Under the pieces are notes generated by a model. The model worked only from the letters and a program-made list of their open reading frames with translations. It was not told where the DNA came from and did no database searches. The translations under genes and the position numbers were made by a program. Below are positions 8,133-15,774 of a stretch of DNA of 46,488 nucleotides, in pieces. This DNA comes from a virus. How positions within the stretch are numbered: the stretch's first letter is position 1; each line of letters opens with the position of its first letter. The stretch lies in IMG/VR virus record IMGVR_UViG_3300044641_007081, positions 1 through 46,488 of that record, one strand, 5' to 3'.

Positions 8133-8840
8133 CTAGGCGCCGGCTTCTGCTTTGAGGAGGCGGGCCTTGTCAGGGTCTTGGCTAAGAATCATCATTTGCT
8201 GGGTAAGGTTCCAGCTGTCCTTGAGCCAAGGGTTGTTTTGTCCGGGGAGAGCGGTGGCGCGGGCACTGCCCGTTACACCCATTCCGGACCTGTTAGTAGC
8301 TGCGAAATGATGTTCGTAACCACTACCAGGGTTTTTCAGGTTGGCGATGTATTCGCCGACCGGAAGTTCGACGCCGCCGACAACAGCCACAGGCTGTCCA
8401 TCTTTAGCGCGAAGGTGTTCCTGAAGTAAACGATACAGCTGATCCGGCGCCAATGCACCCGCCTGTGACAGCTGGGCAATAGCTGCGGATTTCAGCTGCT
8501 CCTGTGTAAAACCTTGCCGGATTTGATCCACCTCGCTTTCCTTGGCGGAAAGCTGCTGCTTCAACTCGGCAACGGTTTGCTGCGCCTCTTCCCACAATGT
8601 TTTGTACTCGCCCGATTCGGCAAGTTTTGTGGTTTTGGCTTCCTCCTGTGCCTGTTTGATGGCGTCAAGTTGCTTTTGTAGGGCCTCGCGGTTTTCGCGG
8701 TCCTTGCGGCGTTCGCTGATGAGTTCCGCGTTTTTGGCCTTGACGGCTTCCAGTTGAGCGGCCAGGTCGGAGCTTTCAGCCACAGGCTGGGGAGCAACGG
8801 GTTCCACGGGAACCGCTGGTGCTTGCTGTTCTTCGGACAC
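8133..8840 (-). CDS. Capsid scaffolding protein
   Basis: 235 residues from a GTG at 8840, starting (M)SEEQQAPAVPVEP. Residues 1-20 are Pro/Ala/Glu-rich. Residues 25-110 form a charged coiled coil (LEAVKAKNAELISERRKDRE). The C-terminus NPWLKDSWNLTQQMMILSQD followed by PDKARLLKAEAGA is the motif by which these scaffolds hold the coat protein. Its position just before the capsid gene supports the role. The region upstream carries AAGTAGTACACC, promoter-like, and the integrase terminator ends about 36 bases before the start, so the scaffold-capsid unit may have its own promoter. Confidence 0.85.
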   Translation of the reverse strand: MSEEQQAPAVPVEPVAPQPVAESSDLAAQLEAVKAKNAELISERRKDRENREALQKQLDAIKQAQEEAKTTKLAESGEYKTLWEEAQQTVAELKQQLSAKESEVDQIRQGFTQEQLKSAAIAQLSQAGALAPDQLYRLLQEHLRAKDGQPVAVVGGVELPVGEYIANLKNPGSGYEHHFAATNRSGMGVTGSARATALPGQNNPWLKDSWNLTQQMMILSQDPDKARLLKAEAGA

Positions 8841-8875
8841 AGGTGTACTACTTAGACCCTTGTACTTTAGCAGTT

Positions 8876-8908
8876 AAAAAAGCCGGGACTGTTGGCACAG
8901 CACCCGGC
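8876..8908 (-). terminator. Terminator after the integrase gene
   Basis: On the minus strand GCCGGG (8903-8908) pairs with CCCGGC (8882-8887), with an inner CTGT/ACAG pairing (8897-8900 with 8889-8892), followed by six T (8876-8881). It separates integrase transcription from the scaffold and capsid genes. Confidence 0.85.
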
Positions 8909-8930
8909 AGCAACATGACTGTGCGCAGAC

Positions 8931-9821
8931 TCACAGCACGGGGACTTCGTACTCTTGGGTGTTGTTTGCGTAGTGCTTCCAGATCACTTCGCTCGTGTTG
9001 CCGGCCCAGTTTGCAGCTTGGGCAACTGGAATACCAGCTTCTAGCCAGCGGCTGATTGCCACATGGCGCAGGTCGTAGGGGCGGTATCTGGCTTTTACCA
9101 AGCCCGCATTATGTAGCTCGTCTACCCGGTTGCGGAAAAAACTCTGGAAGGCGTAGCGATTCCACGGAAAGATGTAATCGCTGTTGCGGGATTGTGTCTC
9201 AAGTAGTTCCTTGGCTCTGGCATTAAGCGGCACCCAGCGCTGTTTATTTGTTTTTGTGCTTGGTTTGTAGCCATGAGTCAGGGTGTAGTTGCTATGCACC
9301 AAGATGCGGTCGCCGTCCAGATCGGTCCACTTGAGAGCGCGGACTTCGCCGGTTCGCATGGCGGTCTGGAGCATGAACTCAGCAAAATTGGCCCAGTTGA
9401 CTGCAGAGTGGTGACGCTTGGACTCAAGTGCTATTAGCACCAACTGGATCTCGTCCCTTGGGATGACGGTAACTTCGTGATCCTTTTGGGGTGCCTTAGG
9501 CATCCTGAAATTGGCGACCGGATTGCGCTCCAGTAGGGCAACATCCTCGGCTGCAGCCCAGCGGTACATGGAGCGCACGAACATGGTGACGCGTCTAGCG
9601 GCTTTGACCGGCTGCTGACTTAGCACCCAAAGCAGCACTTGGCGGCCTTGCCTCAGGTCTTGCACTGGGCAGCGACCCAGCCATTTGGTCACTTGGGCGT
9701 AGTCGGTGCAAAGGCTGGTAGGCGAGAGCGAGATACTGCGCTCTTGCAGGAACAAGCACCAGGCGTCGTGAAGGGTCGGCAGGTCAGGGCCTGCCGCATA
9801 AGCTTGCGTCATCGGGTCCAT
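8931..9821 (-). CDS. int: Tyrosine integrase
   Basis: 296 residues. Residues 15-95 look like an N-terminal SAM-like core-binding domain and 115-290 like the catalytic domain. Visible catalytic residues are Arg161 (TGEVRALKW), a Lys in the beta-hairpin STKTNKQRW (190-193), Arg252 in RPYDLRHVA and the nucleophile Tyr284 in WKHYANN. The first His of the HxxR box is Tyr249, and the usual LGH is AGN (Asn275), both tolerated variants. It would integrate the genome into the host chromosome, so the phage is probably temperate. The setting is odd: it sits between lectin-like adhesin genes and the scaffold gene, in the late-gene orientation and with its own terminator. I see no excisionase or CI-type repressor beside it. 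A strong hairpin lies about 20 bases upstream of the ATG. Confidence 0.9.
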   Translation of the reverse strand: MDPMTQAYAAGPDLPTLHDAWCLFLQERSISLSPTSLCTDYAQVTKWLGRCPVQDLRQGRQVLLWVLSQQPVKAARRVTMFVRSMYRWAAAEDVALLERNPVANFRMPKAPQKDHEVTVIPRDEIQLVLIALESKRHHSAVNWANFAEFMLQTAMRTGEVRALKWTDLDGDRILVHSNYTLTHGYKPSTKTNKQRWVPLNARAKELLETQSRNSDYIFPWNRYAFQSFFRNRVDELHNAGLVKARYRPYDLRHVAISRWLEAGIPVAQAANWAGNTSEVIWKHYANNTQEYEVPVL

Positions 9822-9840
9822 TCGTAGTGGATCTGGTCAC

Positions 9841-9869
9841 GGGCCAGGCAGTTGACGCTGCGCTGGCCC
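9841..9869. other. Long hairpin upstream of the integrase gene
   Basis: GGGCCAGGCAG (9841-9851) and CTGC-G-CTGGCCC (9858-9869) form an 11-bp stem with one bulged G around TTGACG. No T-run follows on either strand, so it is not a typical terminator. It could control integrase translation or be part of the attachment-site arms; neither can be proved from sequence. Confidence 0.5.
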
Positions 9870-9921
9870 ACCCCACTAATAGCACAGAAGGCGCTGACAA
9901 GTCGGGGACACTACGAGGGCT

Positions 9922-10710
9922 CTACGGGATAGCTGCCGCGAAGGCGTTGATTAGTGTGGTGACGCGGGCATCCAGCAGGGTCAAGTCTAGGGATTCACCG
10001 ATGGAGTAGAAGGCTAGGCGGGCGTTGGTGAAAGACCCAGGAGCGCCATTGACTGATCGACAAAAAACGAAATTATTATGTGTGGCAGCCGTAGTAGAAG
10101 ATTGACTGCTGGTGTAATTAGTTTGCTGAACACGAAAATCAGATGCTGACGCCCCGCTTCTAGACCCACCAATAAATCCAGTCGATCCTCCAGCCCCGGA
10201 AATGTTGAAGGTGTCTGTGCCAGTTGCTCTAAGGGTCACTCGCAAGTTGCCGGTACCATTAAAAATAAAACTGCCCAGATTTGACCCAGTGCTTACGCCA
10301 CCCATTAAAAATTCATTTGCTCCGCCAAGCGCCGTAGTAGTAATGTAACCTGACATGTGAAAGCTATTTAGCGGATCAGCATTGTCGGCCCGGTTGCTAT
10401 TTAGATATTTATTGCTTGCGTTGCCCTTTAATCCGGTTTCTCGATTGTAATCTGCATCAACAAAGTTGAAACTTGTAGGTGCCACCCCAGACAAAGGCGT
10501 AAGAGCGCCAATGCGAGTGCGAGCACCAGCAAGGATGCAGGAGGCTTTGATTGCAGGCCAGATCCCATCAGCCTTGCAGCCAGTCACGAAAGCAATCACG
10601 GCATCCCGCACGCCGGATTCCAGTGCTTGGCCGTCGGCCCGCTCGACTTCGGCCAAATAGGCCAAAGCGTCTGGATCTGTCCTCTGTGCAGGCGTAATAA
10701 CCCAACTCAT
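9922..10710 (-). CDS. Adhesin/tail-fibre-like protein A (paralogue of protein B)
   Basis: 262 residues, starting MSWVITPAQRTDPDALAYLA. It shares with the next gene an N-terminal region (ADGQALE…VTGCKADGIWPAIKASCI) and a C-terminus (ARLAFYSIGESLDLTLLDAR then VTTLINAFAAAIP), while the middle, about residues 110-210, is diverged and rich in Gly, Ser and Thr. The fold is probably a concanavalin/LamG-like beta sandwich used for surface binding. This pattern of fixed ends and a variable centre is typical of receptor-binding proteins. The ATG is preceded by GGAGG (about 8 bases) inside a 17-codon mini-ORF that overlaps it. The role is inferred from context; no binding motif is visible. Confidence 0.6.
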   Translation of the reverse strand: MSWVITPAQRTDPDALAYLAEVERADGQALESGVRDAVIAFVTGCKADGIWPAIKASCILAGARTRIGALTPLSGVAPTSFNFVDADYNRETGLKGNASNKYLNSNRADNADPLNSFHMSGYITTTALGGANEFLMGGVSTGSNLGSFIFNGTGNLRVTLRATGTDTFNISGAGGSTGFIGGSRSGASASDFRVQQTNYTSSQSSTTAATHNNFVFCRSVNGAPGSFTNARLAFYSIGESLDLTLLDARVTTLINAFAAAIP

Positions 10711-10760
10711 GGCACCATCCTCCAGGCGTGATTAGTGGCAGTGTCTACTGTGTAGGTCAT
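10707..10760 (-). CDS. 17-residue mini-ORF coupling adhesins B and A
   Basis: Encodes MTYTVDTATNHAWRMVP. Its ATG overlaps the TGA of adhesin B and its TGA overlaps the ATG of adhesin A, ATGA at both ends. It contains the TGGAGGA ribosome-binding sequence of adhesin A. A similar 17-residue mini-ORF lies before adhesin B. It may be a translational coupler rather than a functional peptide. Confidence 0.5.
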   Translation of the reverse strand: MTYTVDTATNHAWRMVP

Positions 10761-11569
10761 GGGATAGCAGCTCCAAAGGCGTTGATGAGATCAGTTACGC
10801 GGGCGTCGAGGAGGGCGAGGTTTAGGCTTTCGCCGATGGAGTAGAAGGCGAGGCGGGCGTTGACAGGAGCAGCTAGCGCCCCGTTCAGATACCGTCCATA
10901 AATATAAAGTGGAAGCCCCGTAGTAAGACTTAGAGAAACACTAGTTGCTGTTGCATTAGACGAACCTGCTCTTACGGTAAAATTGGCTGAAGATAATCGC
11001 GAAGCACCAAAAAATCCTTCCAAAGCCCCTGTCACCCTCACATCAAAAGGTGTACCATTCCTGCACCGCACTCTGAAGACTGGTGTTGTAGTTTGTCCAA
11101 GTATTAACTCACTGCCGCCCTCAGTTGTGGAAGCGGAGCCCATGTAAAAGGTGTTTCCGGCACTGGCTGCGGTGGTTACATAAGTGCTCAGATGAACGTT
11201 ATCTTGCGGGTCAGAGCTGCTTAACCTGCCGCTATCCAGATACTTTGTGGTCCCATTCCCCACCAACCCCGTCTTGCGGTTGTAGTCAGCGGTAACGAAG
11301 TTGAAGTTGGTCGGCGCCGTACCAACCAGCGGCACCAGCGCCCCGCTCAGTGTCCGCGCCCCACTCAAGATGCAACTGGCCTTGATCGCACTCCAGATCC
11401 CATCCGCCTTGCACCCCAGCACAAAGTTATCAATGGCGATCTTGGTCTTCTCCTCCAGTGCTTGGCCATCTGCGGTTTCCACGGCGGTGATGTAGGCAGC
11501 CGCGTGAGCGTCCATCGGCTGCCAGGTCTTACGCAACACCACCTTCCCCGGCACATAAATCGGGCTCAT
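10757..11569 (-). CDS. Adhesin/tail-fibre-like protein B (paralogue of protein A)
   Basis: 270 residues, starting MSPIYVPGKVVLRKTWQPMD. It is clearly related to protein A: shared segments include LGCKADGIWSAIKASCIL, GALVPLVGTAPTNFNFV and ARLAFYSIGESLNLALLDAR. The middle third differs. It sits in the adhesin cassette with a LamG-like protein and a fibre-like protein, so a role in attachment to the host surface is the best reading. The start is supported by GGAGG 8 bases upstream and by ATGA overlap with the preceding mini-ORF. The pair probably arose by gene duplication followed by change in the exposed part. Confidence 0.6.
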   Translation of the reverse strand: MSPIYVPGKVVLRKTWQPMDAHAAAYITAVETADGQALEEKTKIAIDNFVLGCKADGIWSAIKASCILSGARTLSGALVPLVGTAPTNFNFVTADYNRKTGLVGNGTTKYLDSGRLSSSDPQDNVHLSTYVTTAASAGNTFYMGSASTTEGGSELILGQTTTPVFRVRCRNGTPFDVRVTGALEGFFGASRLSSANFTVRAGSSNATATSVSLSLTTGLPLYIYGRYLNGALAAPVNARLAFYSIGESLNLALLDARVTDLINAFGAAIP

Positions 11570-11619
11570 GACATTACCTCCACGAGGTGATTAGAGTTAT
11601 AGGTTTCGGTGTTGGTCAT
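11566..11619 (-). CDS. 17-residue mini-ORF coupling the LamG-like gene and adhesin B
   Basis: Encodes MTNTETYNSNHLVEVMS, overlapping its neighbours by ATGA at both ends. It shares M-T-x-T and N-H (positions 10-11) with the mini-ORF before adhesin A and has the same length. It carries GTGGAGGT, the likely ribosome-binding site of adhesin B. Confidence 0.5.
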   Translation of the reverse strand: MTNTETYNSNHLVEVMS

Positions 11620-12473
11620 GGTGCAGGTGCGTTGGTTTTATAAGGATGATCACTGGGGAGGTTGGCGGCAAGCCCCCATTTGTGGGCTAGGTAGCCTTCT
11701 AGTTTTTGCCGGTCAAGAGTGCTTAGCAATGTAGAACTTACGATTATCTCTGCAAATTTTATTGCTGGGCTGTAGGAAAGTGCTGCGTTAGCCCTAGTCG
11801 CTCCAATGTAAAAATTGCTGTCAACTGTATAGCCAACGCTAGATGGAGCAGCGCTAGTAGAAGTTGTGATTTGATTTGTTAATCCAAGAGTTACAGCAGC
11901 CCCATTGGAAAATAGTAAAGTACCAGAAGTAGAGTTTTTGCTATTTAGTATTTGCGCTGTATTTGCTGCACGTGCATATGTACTGCTGCCCAAGCGGCCA
12001 GTATCAAAACTAGCATTATCGAACAATAAAGTTATAAGCTCTCCACTTAAACCACTAGTTGAGGAAGAAAGGGCTAGTGCTCTGTAGGCCGGATAAATTC
12101 CGCCAGCCAAGCTTACATTTCCATATCCCCAAAAAGTACCACTGTTTGTATCAGCCGCTGCCGCTGCTGTTGTTTGCGTCACCATATAAACATCAAGCGC
12201 ATTGAAGCTGCCGATGCCAGTGATAGAAGACACGAAGCCATCACCTGTGCCGTCAAGCTGCACCGCTGGCTTGTTGGTGCTCATACCAGTGGCGCTGTAG
12301 GTAGGGTTGCCGTCAGCAGTGGCGTTCCTGTTGTTGCCGCTCTTATCGGCCCAAGTGGTGATAGCCCCGCCGCTTTGGGTGATGGTGGCGGAATCATTGG
12401 CATCCAGCCACAACGCTGTGGTGATCAACGACGGGTCCCACCATTCAAACCCAGGCCGCACGATCAGCGTCAT
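11616..12473 (-). CDS. LamG/concanavalin-like lectin domain protein (adhesin)
   Basis: 285 residues, starting MTLIVRPGFEWWDPSLITTA. The opening 'ALWLDANDSATITQSGGAIT' with 'WADKSGNNRNATA', and the C-terminal 'DRQKLEGYLAHKWGLAANLP' with 'SDHPYKTNAP', are hallmark features of a LamG-like jelly-roll found in many phage and environmental surface proteins. Such domains bind carbohydrate or protein receptors. It lies between fibre-like genes, so it probably decorates a fibre or the capsid. The ATG overlaps the upstream TGA by ATGA. The central part is richer in A/T and Ser/Thr than neighbouring genes, which fits exchange of the binding region. Confidence 0.75.
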   Translation of the reverse strand: MTLIVRPGFEWWDPSLITTALWLDANDSATITQSGGAITTWADKSGNNRNATADGNPTYSATGMSTNKPAVQLDGTGDGFVSSITGIGSFNALDVYMVTQTTAAAAADTNSGTFWGYGNVSLAGGIYPAYRALALSSSTSGLSGELITLLFDNASFDTGRLGSSTYARAANTAQILNSKNSTSGTLLFSNGAAVTLGLTNQITTSTSAAPSSVGYTVDSNFYIGATRANAALSYSPAIKFAEIIVSSTLLSTLDRQKLEGYLAHKWGLAANLPSDHPYKTNAPAP

Positions 12474-12727
12474 ACTTCCTCCTCAACCACCGGCGGATTA
12501 GTGTCGTTGTCTTCTACTGGAGTCCCGATATAGGGCGTCCCATCAGCATTGAACTGTGGCGGGATGGGGCCGGTGTAGTACGGTCCCACCTTGAGGTCTT
12601 GGCACGCCTTACGGGAAACGGATTCGGCGTACTCAGCAACCACGTCCTCAGGGTCTTTGCCCTCAAGATTGGCGGTAGCAATGATGCCGGGGACGAGCGT
12701 GTCGTCGATTGTGATTGTGAAGTCCAT
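12470..12727 (-). CDS. Small acidic protein in the adhesin cassette
   Basis: 85 residues from the ATG at 12727, starting MDFTITIDDTLVPGIIATAN. A TTG at 12739 would add four residues but overlaps the upstream stop. It has a helix with Glu/Asp-rich faces (GKDPEDVVAEYAESVSRKAC), then VGPYYTGPIPPQFNADGTP and an acidic end. Similar small proteins accompany fibre genes in cyanophages, where they may assist folding or attachment; that role is inferred. Confidence 0.6.
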   Translation of the reverse strand: MDFTITIDDTLVPGIIATANLEGKDPEDVVAEYAESVSRKACQDLKVGPYYTGPIPPQFNADGTPYIGTPVEDNDTNPPVVEEEV

Positions 12728-12732
12728 GATGG

Positions 12733-13641
12733 TTACCAAGTAGCGATGGCTGCCCGCTTCCAGGTGTTGGTAGCGGTGCAGATGTAGATGTAGTCGGCGT
12801 CGTAGCGGATGTCGCCAGCGGTGCCGGTTGAGCCAGTGGCGGCTGGGGCAGTACCTACAGCGCGAAGTTGACCAGAGATTGTGCCGTCACCGGTTGAGCC
12901 GTTAGTGACTTTGACAACGCCAGCAGCAGAACGAACAAGGCCGATGTCTGCGGCAACAGCAGCAGGATCACCATCTGCCCAGTTCACTGGAATAGTGCTT
13001 CTCAGTGTTAGATTTGTGCCGTTAAATGCTAGGTTTCTATTTGCAATTGTGTCCGCAATAGAGCCACTACTAAAACCATAGATCAAGTTGCTAGTGACTC
13101 CACCTAGCCGCAGGGTTCCGCTGGGAGTCAGATTTGCCTGCCTAGTCCCATTAACCTGTAAATCCAGCAGGTTTCCGGCAAACCCACTCGCCGCATTCAC
13201 CCCAAGGCCCGTGCCGCTGGTGGACCAAGCAGTCGAAGTCGTCCCTGCTGGCTCAATCAGTACCTGAGGCTTGGTGGTGGTGGACGTACCACCCGTGAAC
13301 CAAGTGCCGGTGACGTCCAACGGTGGGGTGCTGGCTGCTCCGTTAAGGGCCAGCGTCACGTCACCAGTAGCGCCAATGACGCTGCTAGGCACGCCTGCGT
13401 ACGCCCCAGCGCTGTTGTAGACCAGTTGCCCACTAGAGCCTGCAACTAATCCGACGGTGCCAGTGGCATCCGGGAAACTGATGGTGCGGTTGGCGGTCGG
13501 GGTGACCGTTTGGAGCGTCGTGGTGTAGGTGCCGCCGTCGTCAAGCGTGATGTCGCCGTTGACATCAATTTCCTCGAAGACGCCGTTAGGGCTGTCTACC
13601 GTGTCGAGGTTGCCTGTAAATGGGTTGAATTTGTATCCCAT
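12733..13641 (-). CDS. Tail-fibre-like structural protein
   Basis: 302 residues, starting MGYKFNPFTGNLDTVDSPNG, an N-terminal form common in cyanophage fibre-like proteins. The body is a series of short beta strands and Gly/Thr/Ser-rich turns, as in trimeric fibre shafts. The C-terminus GDIRYDADYIYICTATNTWK then RAAIATW is a compact beta motif often found at fibre ends. It begins the adhesin cassette together with the 105-residue protein upstream. Confidence 0.68.
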   Translation of the reverse strand: MGYKFNPFTGNLDTVDSPNGVFEEIDVNGDITLDDGGTYTTTLQTVTPTANRTISFPDATGTVGLVAGSSGQLVYNSAGAYAGVPSSVIGATGDVTLALNGAASTPPLDVTGTWFTGGTSTTTKPQVLIEPAGTTSTAWSTSGTGLGVNAASGFAGNLLDLQVNGTRQANLTPSGTLRLGGVTSNLIYGFSSGSIADTIANRNLAFNGTNLTLRSTIPVNWADGDPAAVAADIGLVRSAAGVVKVTNGSTGDGTISGQLRAVGTAPAATGSTGTAGDIRYDADYIYICTATNTWKRAAIATW

Positions 13642-13644
13642 GGC

Positions 13645-13962
13645 TCAGCTCTTGGTGACGGACGTGAGGTTGTCGTTGACGTCGTACGCCAAAGTCAGCG
13701 TGGCCACCGTGGTGCCTCCAGAGCCGCCGTCCTTGTACACCACGCCAGTGAGGTTACTGCCAGTGTAGGTCATGCCGATATAGTCGTGTGCAGGAATCTC
13801 CAGCCCTTGGATTGTCGGGATGGGGTTGCCCGCGTCGTTCTTGATTTCGACGCCGTCGGCGGTCACGCTCAACGTGGCGCTGCCGATGTTTACTGGAAGA
13901 GGGCTGGCCGGAGATACCTGCCGCTCAAACCCGTCTGAGCCTAAGTAAGAGGTAGCGGGCAT
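13645..13962 (-). CDS. Small structural protein (fibre-associated)
   Basis: 105 residues, starting MPATSYLGSDGFERQVSPAS, beta-rich with 'PIPTIQGLEIPAHDYIGMTY' and 'TLTLAYDVNDNLTSVTKS'. Its stop lies three bases before the start of the fibre-like gene. Proteins with the 'IPxHDYIxxTYTGSNLT' pattern occur in phage structural operons, often near fibres or receptor-binding proteins. No precise function can be read. The 66 bases between it and the portal gene hold no gene. Confidence 0.6.
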   Translation of the reverse strand: MPATSYLGSDGFERQVSPASPLPVNIGSATLSVTADGVEIKNDAGNPIPTIQGLEIPAHDYIGMTYTGSNLTGVVYKDGGSGGTTVATLTLAYDVNDNLTSVTKS

Positions 13963-14028
13963 GACACCGGGATGCAGGACTACGTGTTTGCTGCAGTCTA
14001 GTACCTGTATAGCACGAAGTACAGAATG

Positions 14029-15453
14029 CTACTGGTCCGACTCGTCGTTTACTTCGGAGTCTTCAACTTGTGAGGTCTCTTCGAGTATGTCGGTATCGGC
14101 AGTTGTTAGAAGTTCCTGCTCGATGTTGACGTTGTCGGGCAGGATTTCGCCGCGACGCAGGATTTCCAGCAGCATGGCGTCGCTGATTTTGCCCATCTGG
14201 TTGAGTTGCGCCAGGACGGAGACGTCTTGGCCGATTAGGCGGTAGTAGTCGAAATCGCGGTCAATCGTGATCTCGGGGGGCTCCATGCCGACATACTCGG
14301 CGGCGAAGGCGAAGGCTTGGTTGAGGGCGGACTCCAGTTCCTGGCTGATGATCGAGAGGACCGAGTTGGATTGGGCTTGGTCGATGCGTTTGGCCTCGGC
14401 GGATTCGGCGACAAACTTTTGGCCGAAGAGTTTGGTGACGCCCAACGTGGACATCTGGGATGCCAGTGATTCCAGTTCGGCCATTTGGGCGTCGAAACTG
14501 GTAGCGTCGGCCTGCACGTAGTACGCCTTGTTGCCTGGTTGCATGGCGATGGCGTAGTTCACGCCCATCGTTGCGCTCCCTGTGGTGTCGTCCCAGCCCT
14601 CTAGCACCAGCGTGGGCATGGCGGCGATGTGGAGGGCGTGGATTAGGTCGGCTTGTCGCTGGTAGTGGGTGATATTTAGATTTGCAATGTCCAGCAGGGG
14701 TGGCTGGGAAATCAGCAGGCCCCGGCGGTTGCTGTAGATGGGCACCAGGGGGATTTCGTTCAGGCTGTAGCCGCCGGTTGCGGTGAACTCGACGACGTCT
14801 TGGCCCAGCGTGTAGAGGTCGTACTTGCCGGGGTAGATCACCCGCATTTCTTCGACCTGTTCTTCGCCGAATTCGTTCAGGGGGCGGACGTCGTAGTCGT
14901 GGATGCGAACCTGCAGCAGGCGGTTGGTGCCAGATTCCTTGCGCCAGCCCCAGATTTGAGGGGCATCGACGTGGACAAAGTAGGGACGGCGGCCCATGGC
15001 ACGCTCTTCCGCCAAATTCAATGCGCCAGTGGCAGCCGGGTAGTCGACCAAAATGGCGCTGTGGCCGTAAGTCAGGCTGCTGACCAGTGCCCGGCGGGCG
15101 TATTCGTTAATGCTGGAGCCCAAGCCGTCGATGTTTTGGGCCAGGTCCAGCCAATACTGGTCGCCTTCGATGTGGATAGGCTTGCGCAGGATTGCACCAG
15201 CGGCAGTCTCGATTAGGCGGCTGGTGTAGGGGCTCAGGACGCTGCGGTCTACCCGGGTGGTGTAGGCGTCCTGGTCTTCGCGCGGTTCCTGTGGTAGGTA
15301 GGTCTCGGCGAGGTCGCGGATGTAGTTGGTGCCACGGGTGACGGCGGCCATTACGCCCCAGTCCGGCATCATGGCGATGACGTCCAAGCTGCGGACGAAA
15401 GGGGATTCGCTGACGACAGCGCCAGTCGGCGGGATGTTGGCGCTGTAAACCAC
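14029..15453 (-). CDS. Portal protein (DUF4055 type)
   Basis: 474 residues from a GTG at 15453 with AGGAG seven bases before it. It forms the dodecameric ring through which DNA enters and leaves the head. Features include 'DRSVLSPYTSRLIETAAGAI' then 'LRKPIH', 'TYGHSAILVDYP', 'ANLNITHYQRQADLIHALHI' and a helical C-terminal region (KFVAESAEAKRIDQAQSNSV), which together match the DUF4055 portal family. It ends in an acidic tail. Length is normal for the family. It is separated from scaffold and capsid by the adhesins and integrase, an unusual arrangement. Confidence 0.88.
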   Translation of the reverse strand: MVYSANIPPTGAVVSESPFVRSLDVIAMMPDWGVMAAVTRGTNYIRDLAETYLPQEPREDQDAYTTRVDRSVLSPYTSRLIETAAGAILRKPIHIEGDQYWLDLAQNIDGLGSSINEYARRALVSSLTYGHSAILVDYPAATGALNLAEERAMGRRPYFVHVDAPQIWGWRKESGTNRLLQVRIHDYDVRPLNEFGEEQVEEMRVIYPGKYDLYTLGQDVVEFTATGGYSLNEIPLVPIYSNRRGLLISQPPLLDIANLNITHYQRQADLIHALHIAAMPTLVLEGWDDTTGSATMGVNYAIAMQPGNKAYYVQADATSFDAQMAELESLASQMSTLGVTKLFGQKFVAESAEAKRIDQAQSNSVLSIISQELESALNQAFAFAAEYVGMEPPEITIDRDFDYYRLIGQDVSVLAQLNQMGKISDAMLLEILRRGEILPDNVNIEQELLTTADTDILEETSQVEDSEVNDESDQ

Positions 15454-15498
15454 GGTTGGGCTCCTACTTTGTACCTATTTTGGCACCTATCGAGGTCA

Positions 15499-15774
15499 TT
15501 ACCACTTAACTTTTGAACTCCACCAGGCGGCGGACATCTTACCTTTGGCGATATTTGCCGCGTGCCTAGCACGGAACGATGCCCTTCTGGCTTTGTCTGC
15601 TGCCGATTCTCCTGTTCGTGCTGGTGAGCCAGATACGCCCTGCTGACCGAAACGGATAAGTTTTACCGTCGAGCCTTCCTTGGCTAAGACGGCGTGGGAT
15701 TTTTTCGGGTGGTTGGGGGTGCGCTTGGGTTGGTTGTAACCCGAGAATTTCTCGCCACGGTATTCGATCGCCAC
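15499..15774 (-). CDS. DUF6321-type conserved cyanophage protein
   Basis: 91 residues from a GTG at 15774, starting (M)AIEYRGEKFSGYNQPKRTPNH. It is very basic; the segment KLIRFGQQGVSGSPARTGES and the C-terminus NIAKGKMSAAWWSSKVKW match DUF6321 proteins that I recall from cyanophage genomes. Function unknown; the basic charge and position between terminase and portal suggest a minor head or DNA-binding structural role. Its start shares one base with the upstream TAG. Confidence 0.82.
   Translation of the reverse strand: MAIEYRGEKFSGYNQPKRTPNHPKKSHAVLAKEGSTVKLIRFGQQGVSGSPARTGESAADKARRASFRARHAANIAKGKMSAAWWSSKVKW

Noticed and set aside
7028-8155. Long plus-strand open frame opposite the capsid gene (375 codons)
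   Set aside because: It mirrors the codon pattern of the capsid gene, has low-complexity Gly/Val/His content and no family features; the minus frame is plainly the capsid protein.
4521-8272. GCGGGCACTGCCCG at 4521-4534 and 8259-8272 as a regulatory repeat
   Set aside because: The second copy lies inside the scaffold gene and no third copy was seen; coincidence is likely in GC-rich DNA.
9922-11569. Diversity-generating retroelement
   Set aside because: No reverse transcriptase gene and no template/variable repeat pair with adenine-specific changes.
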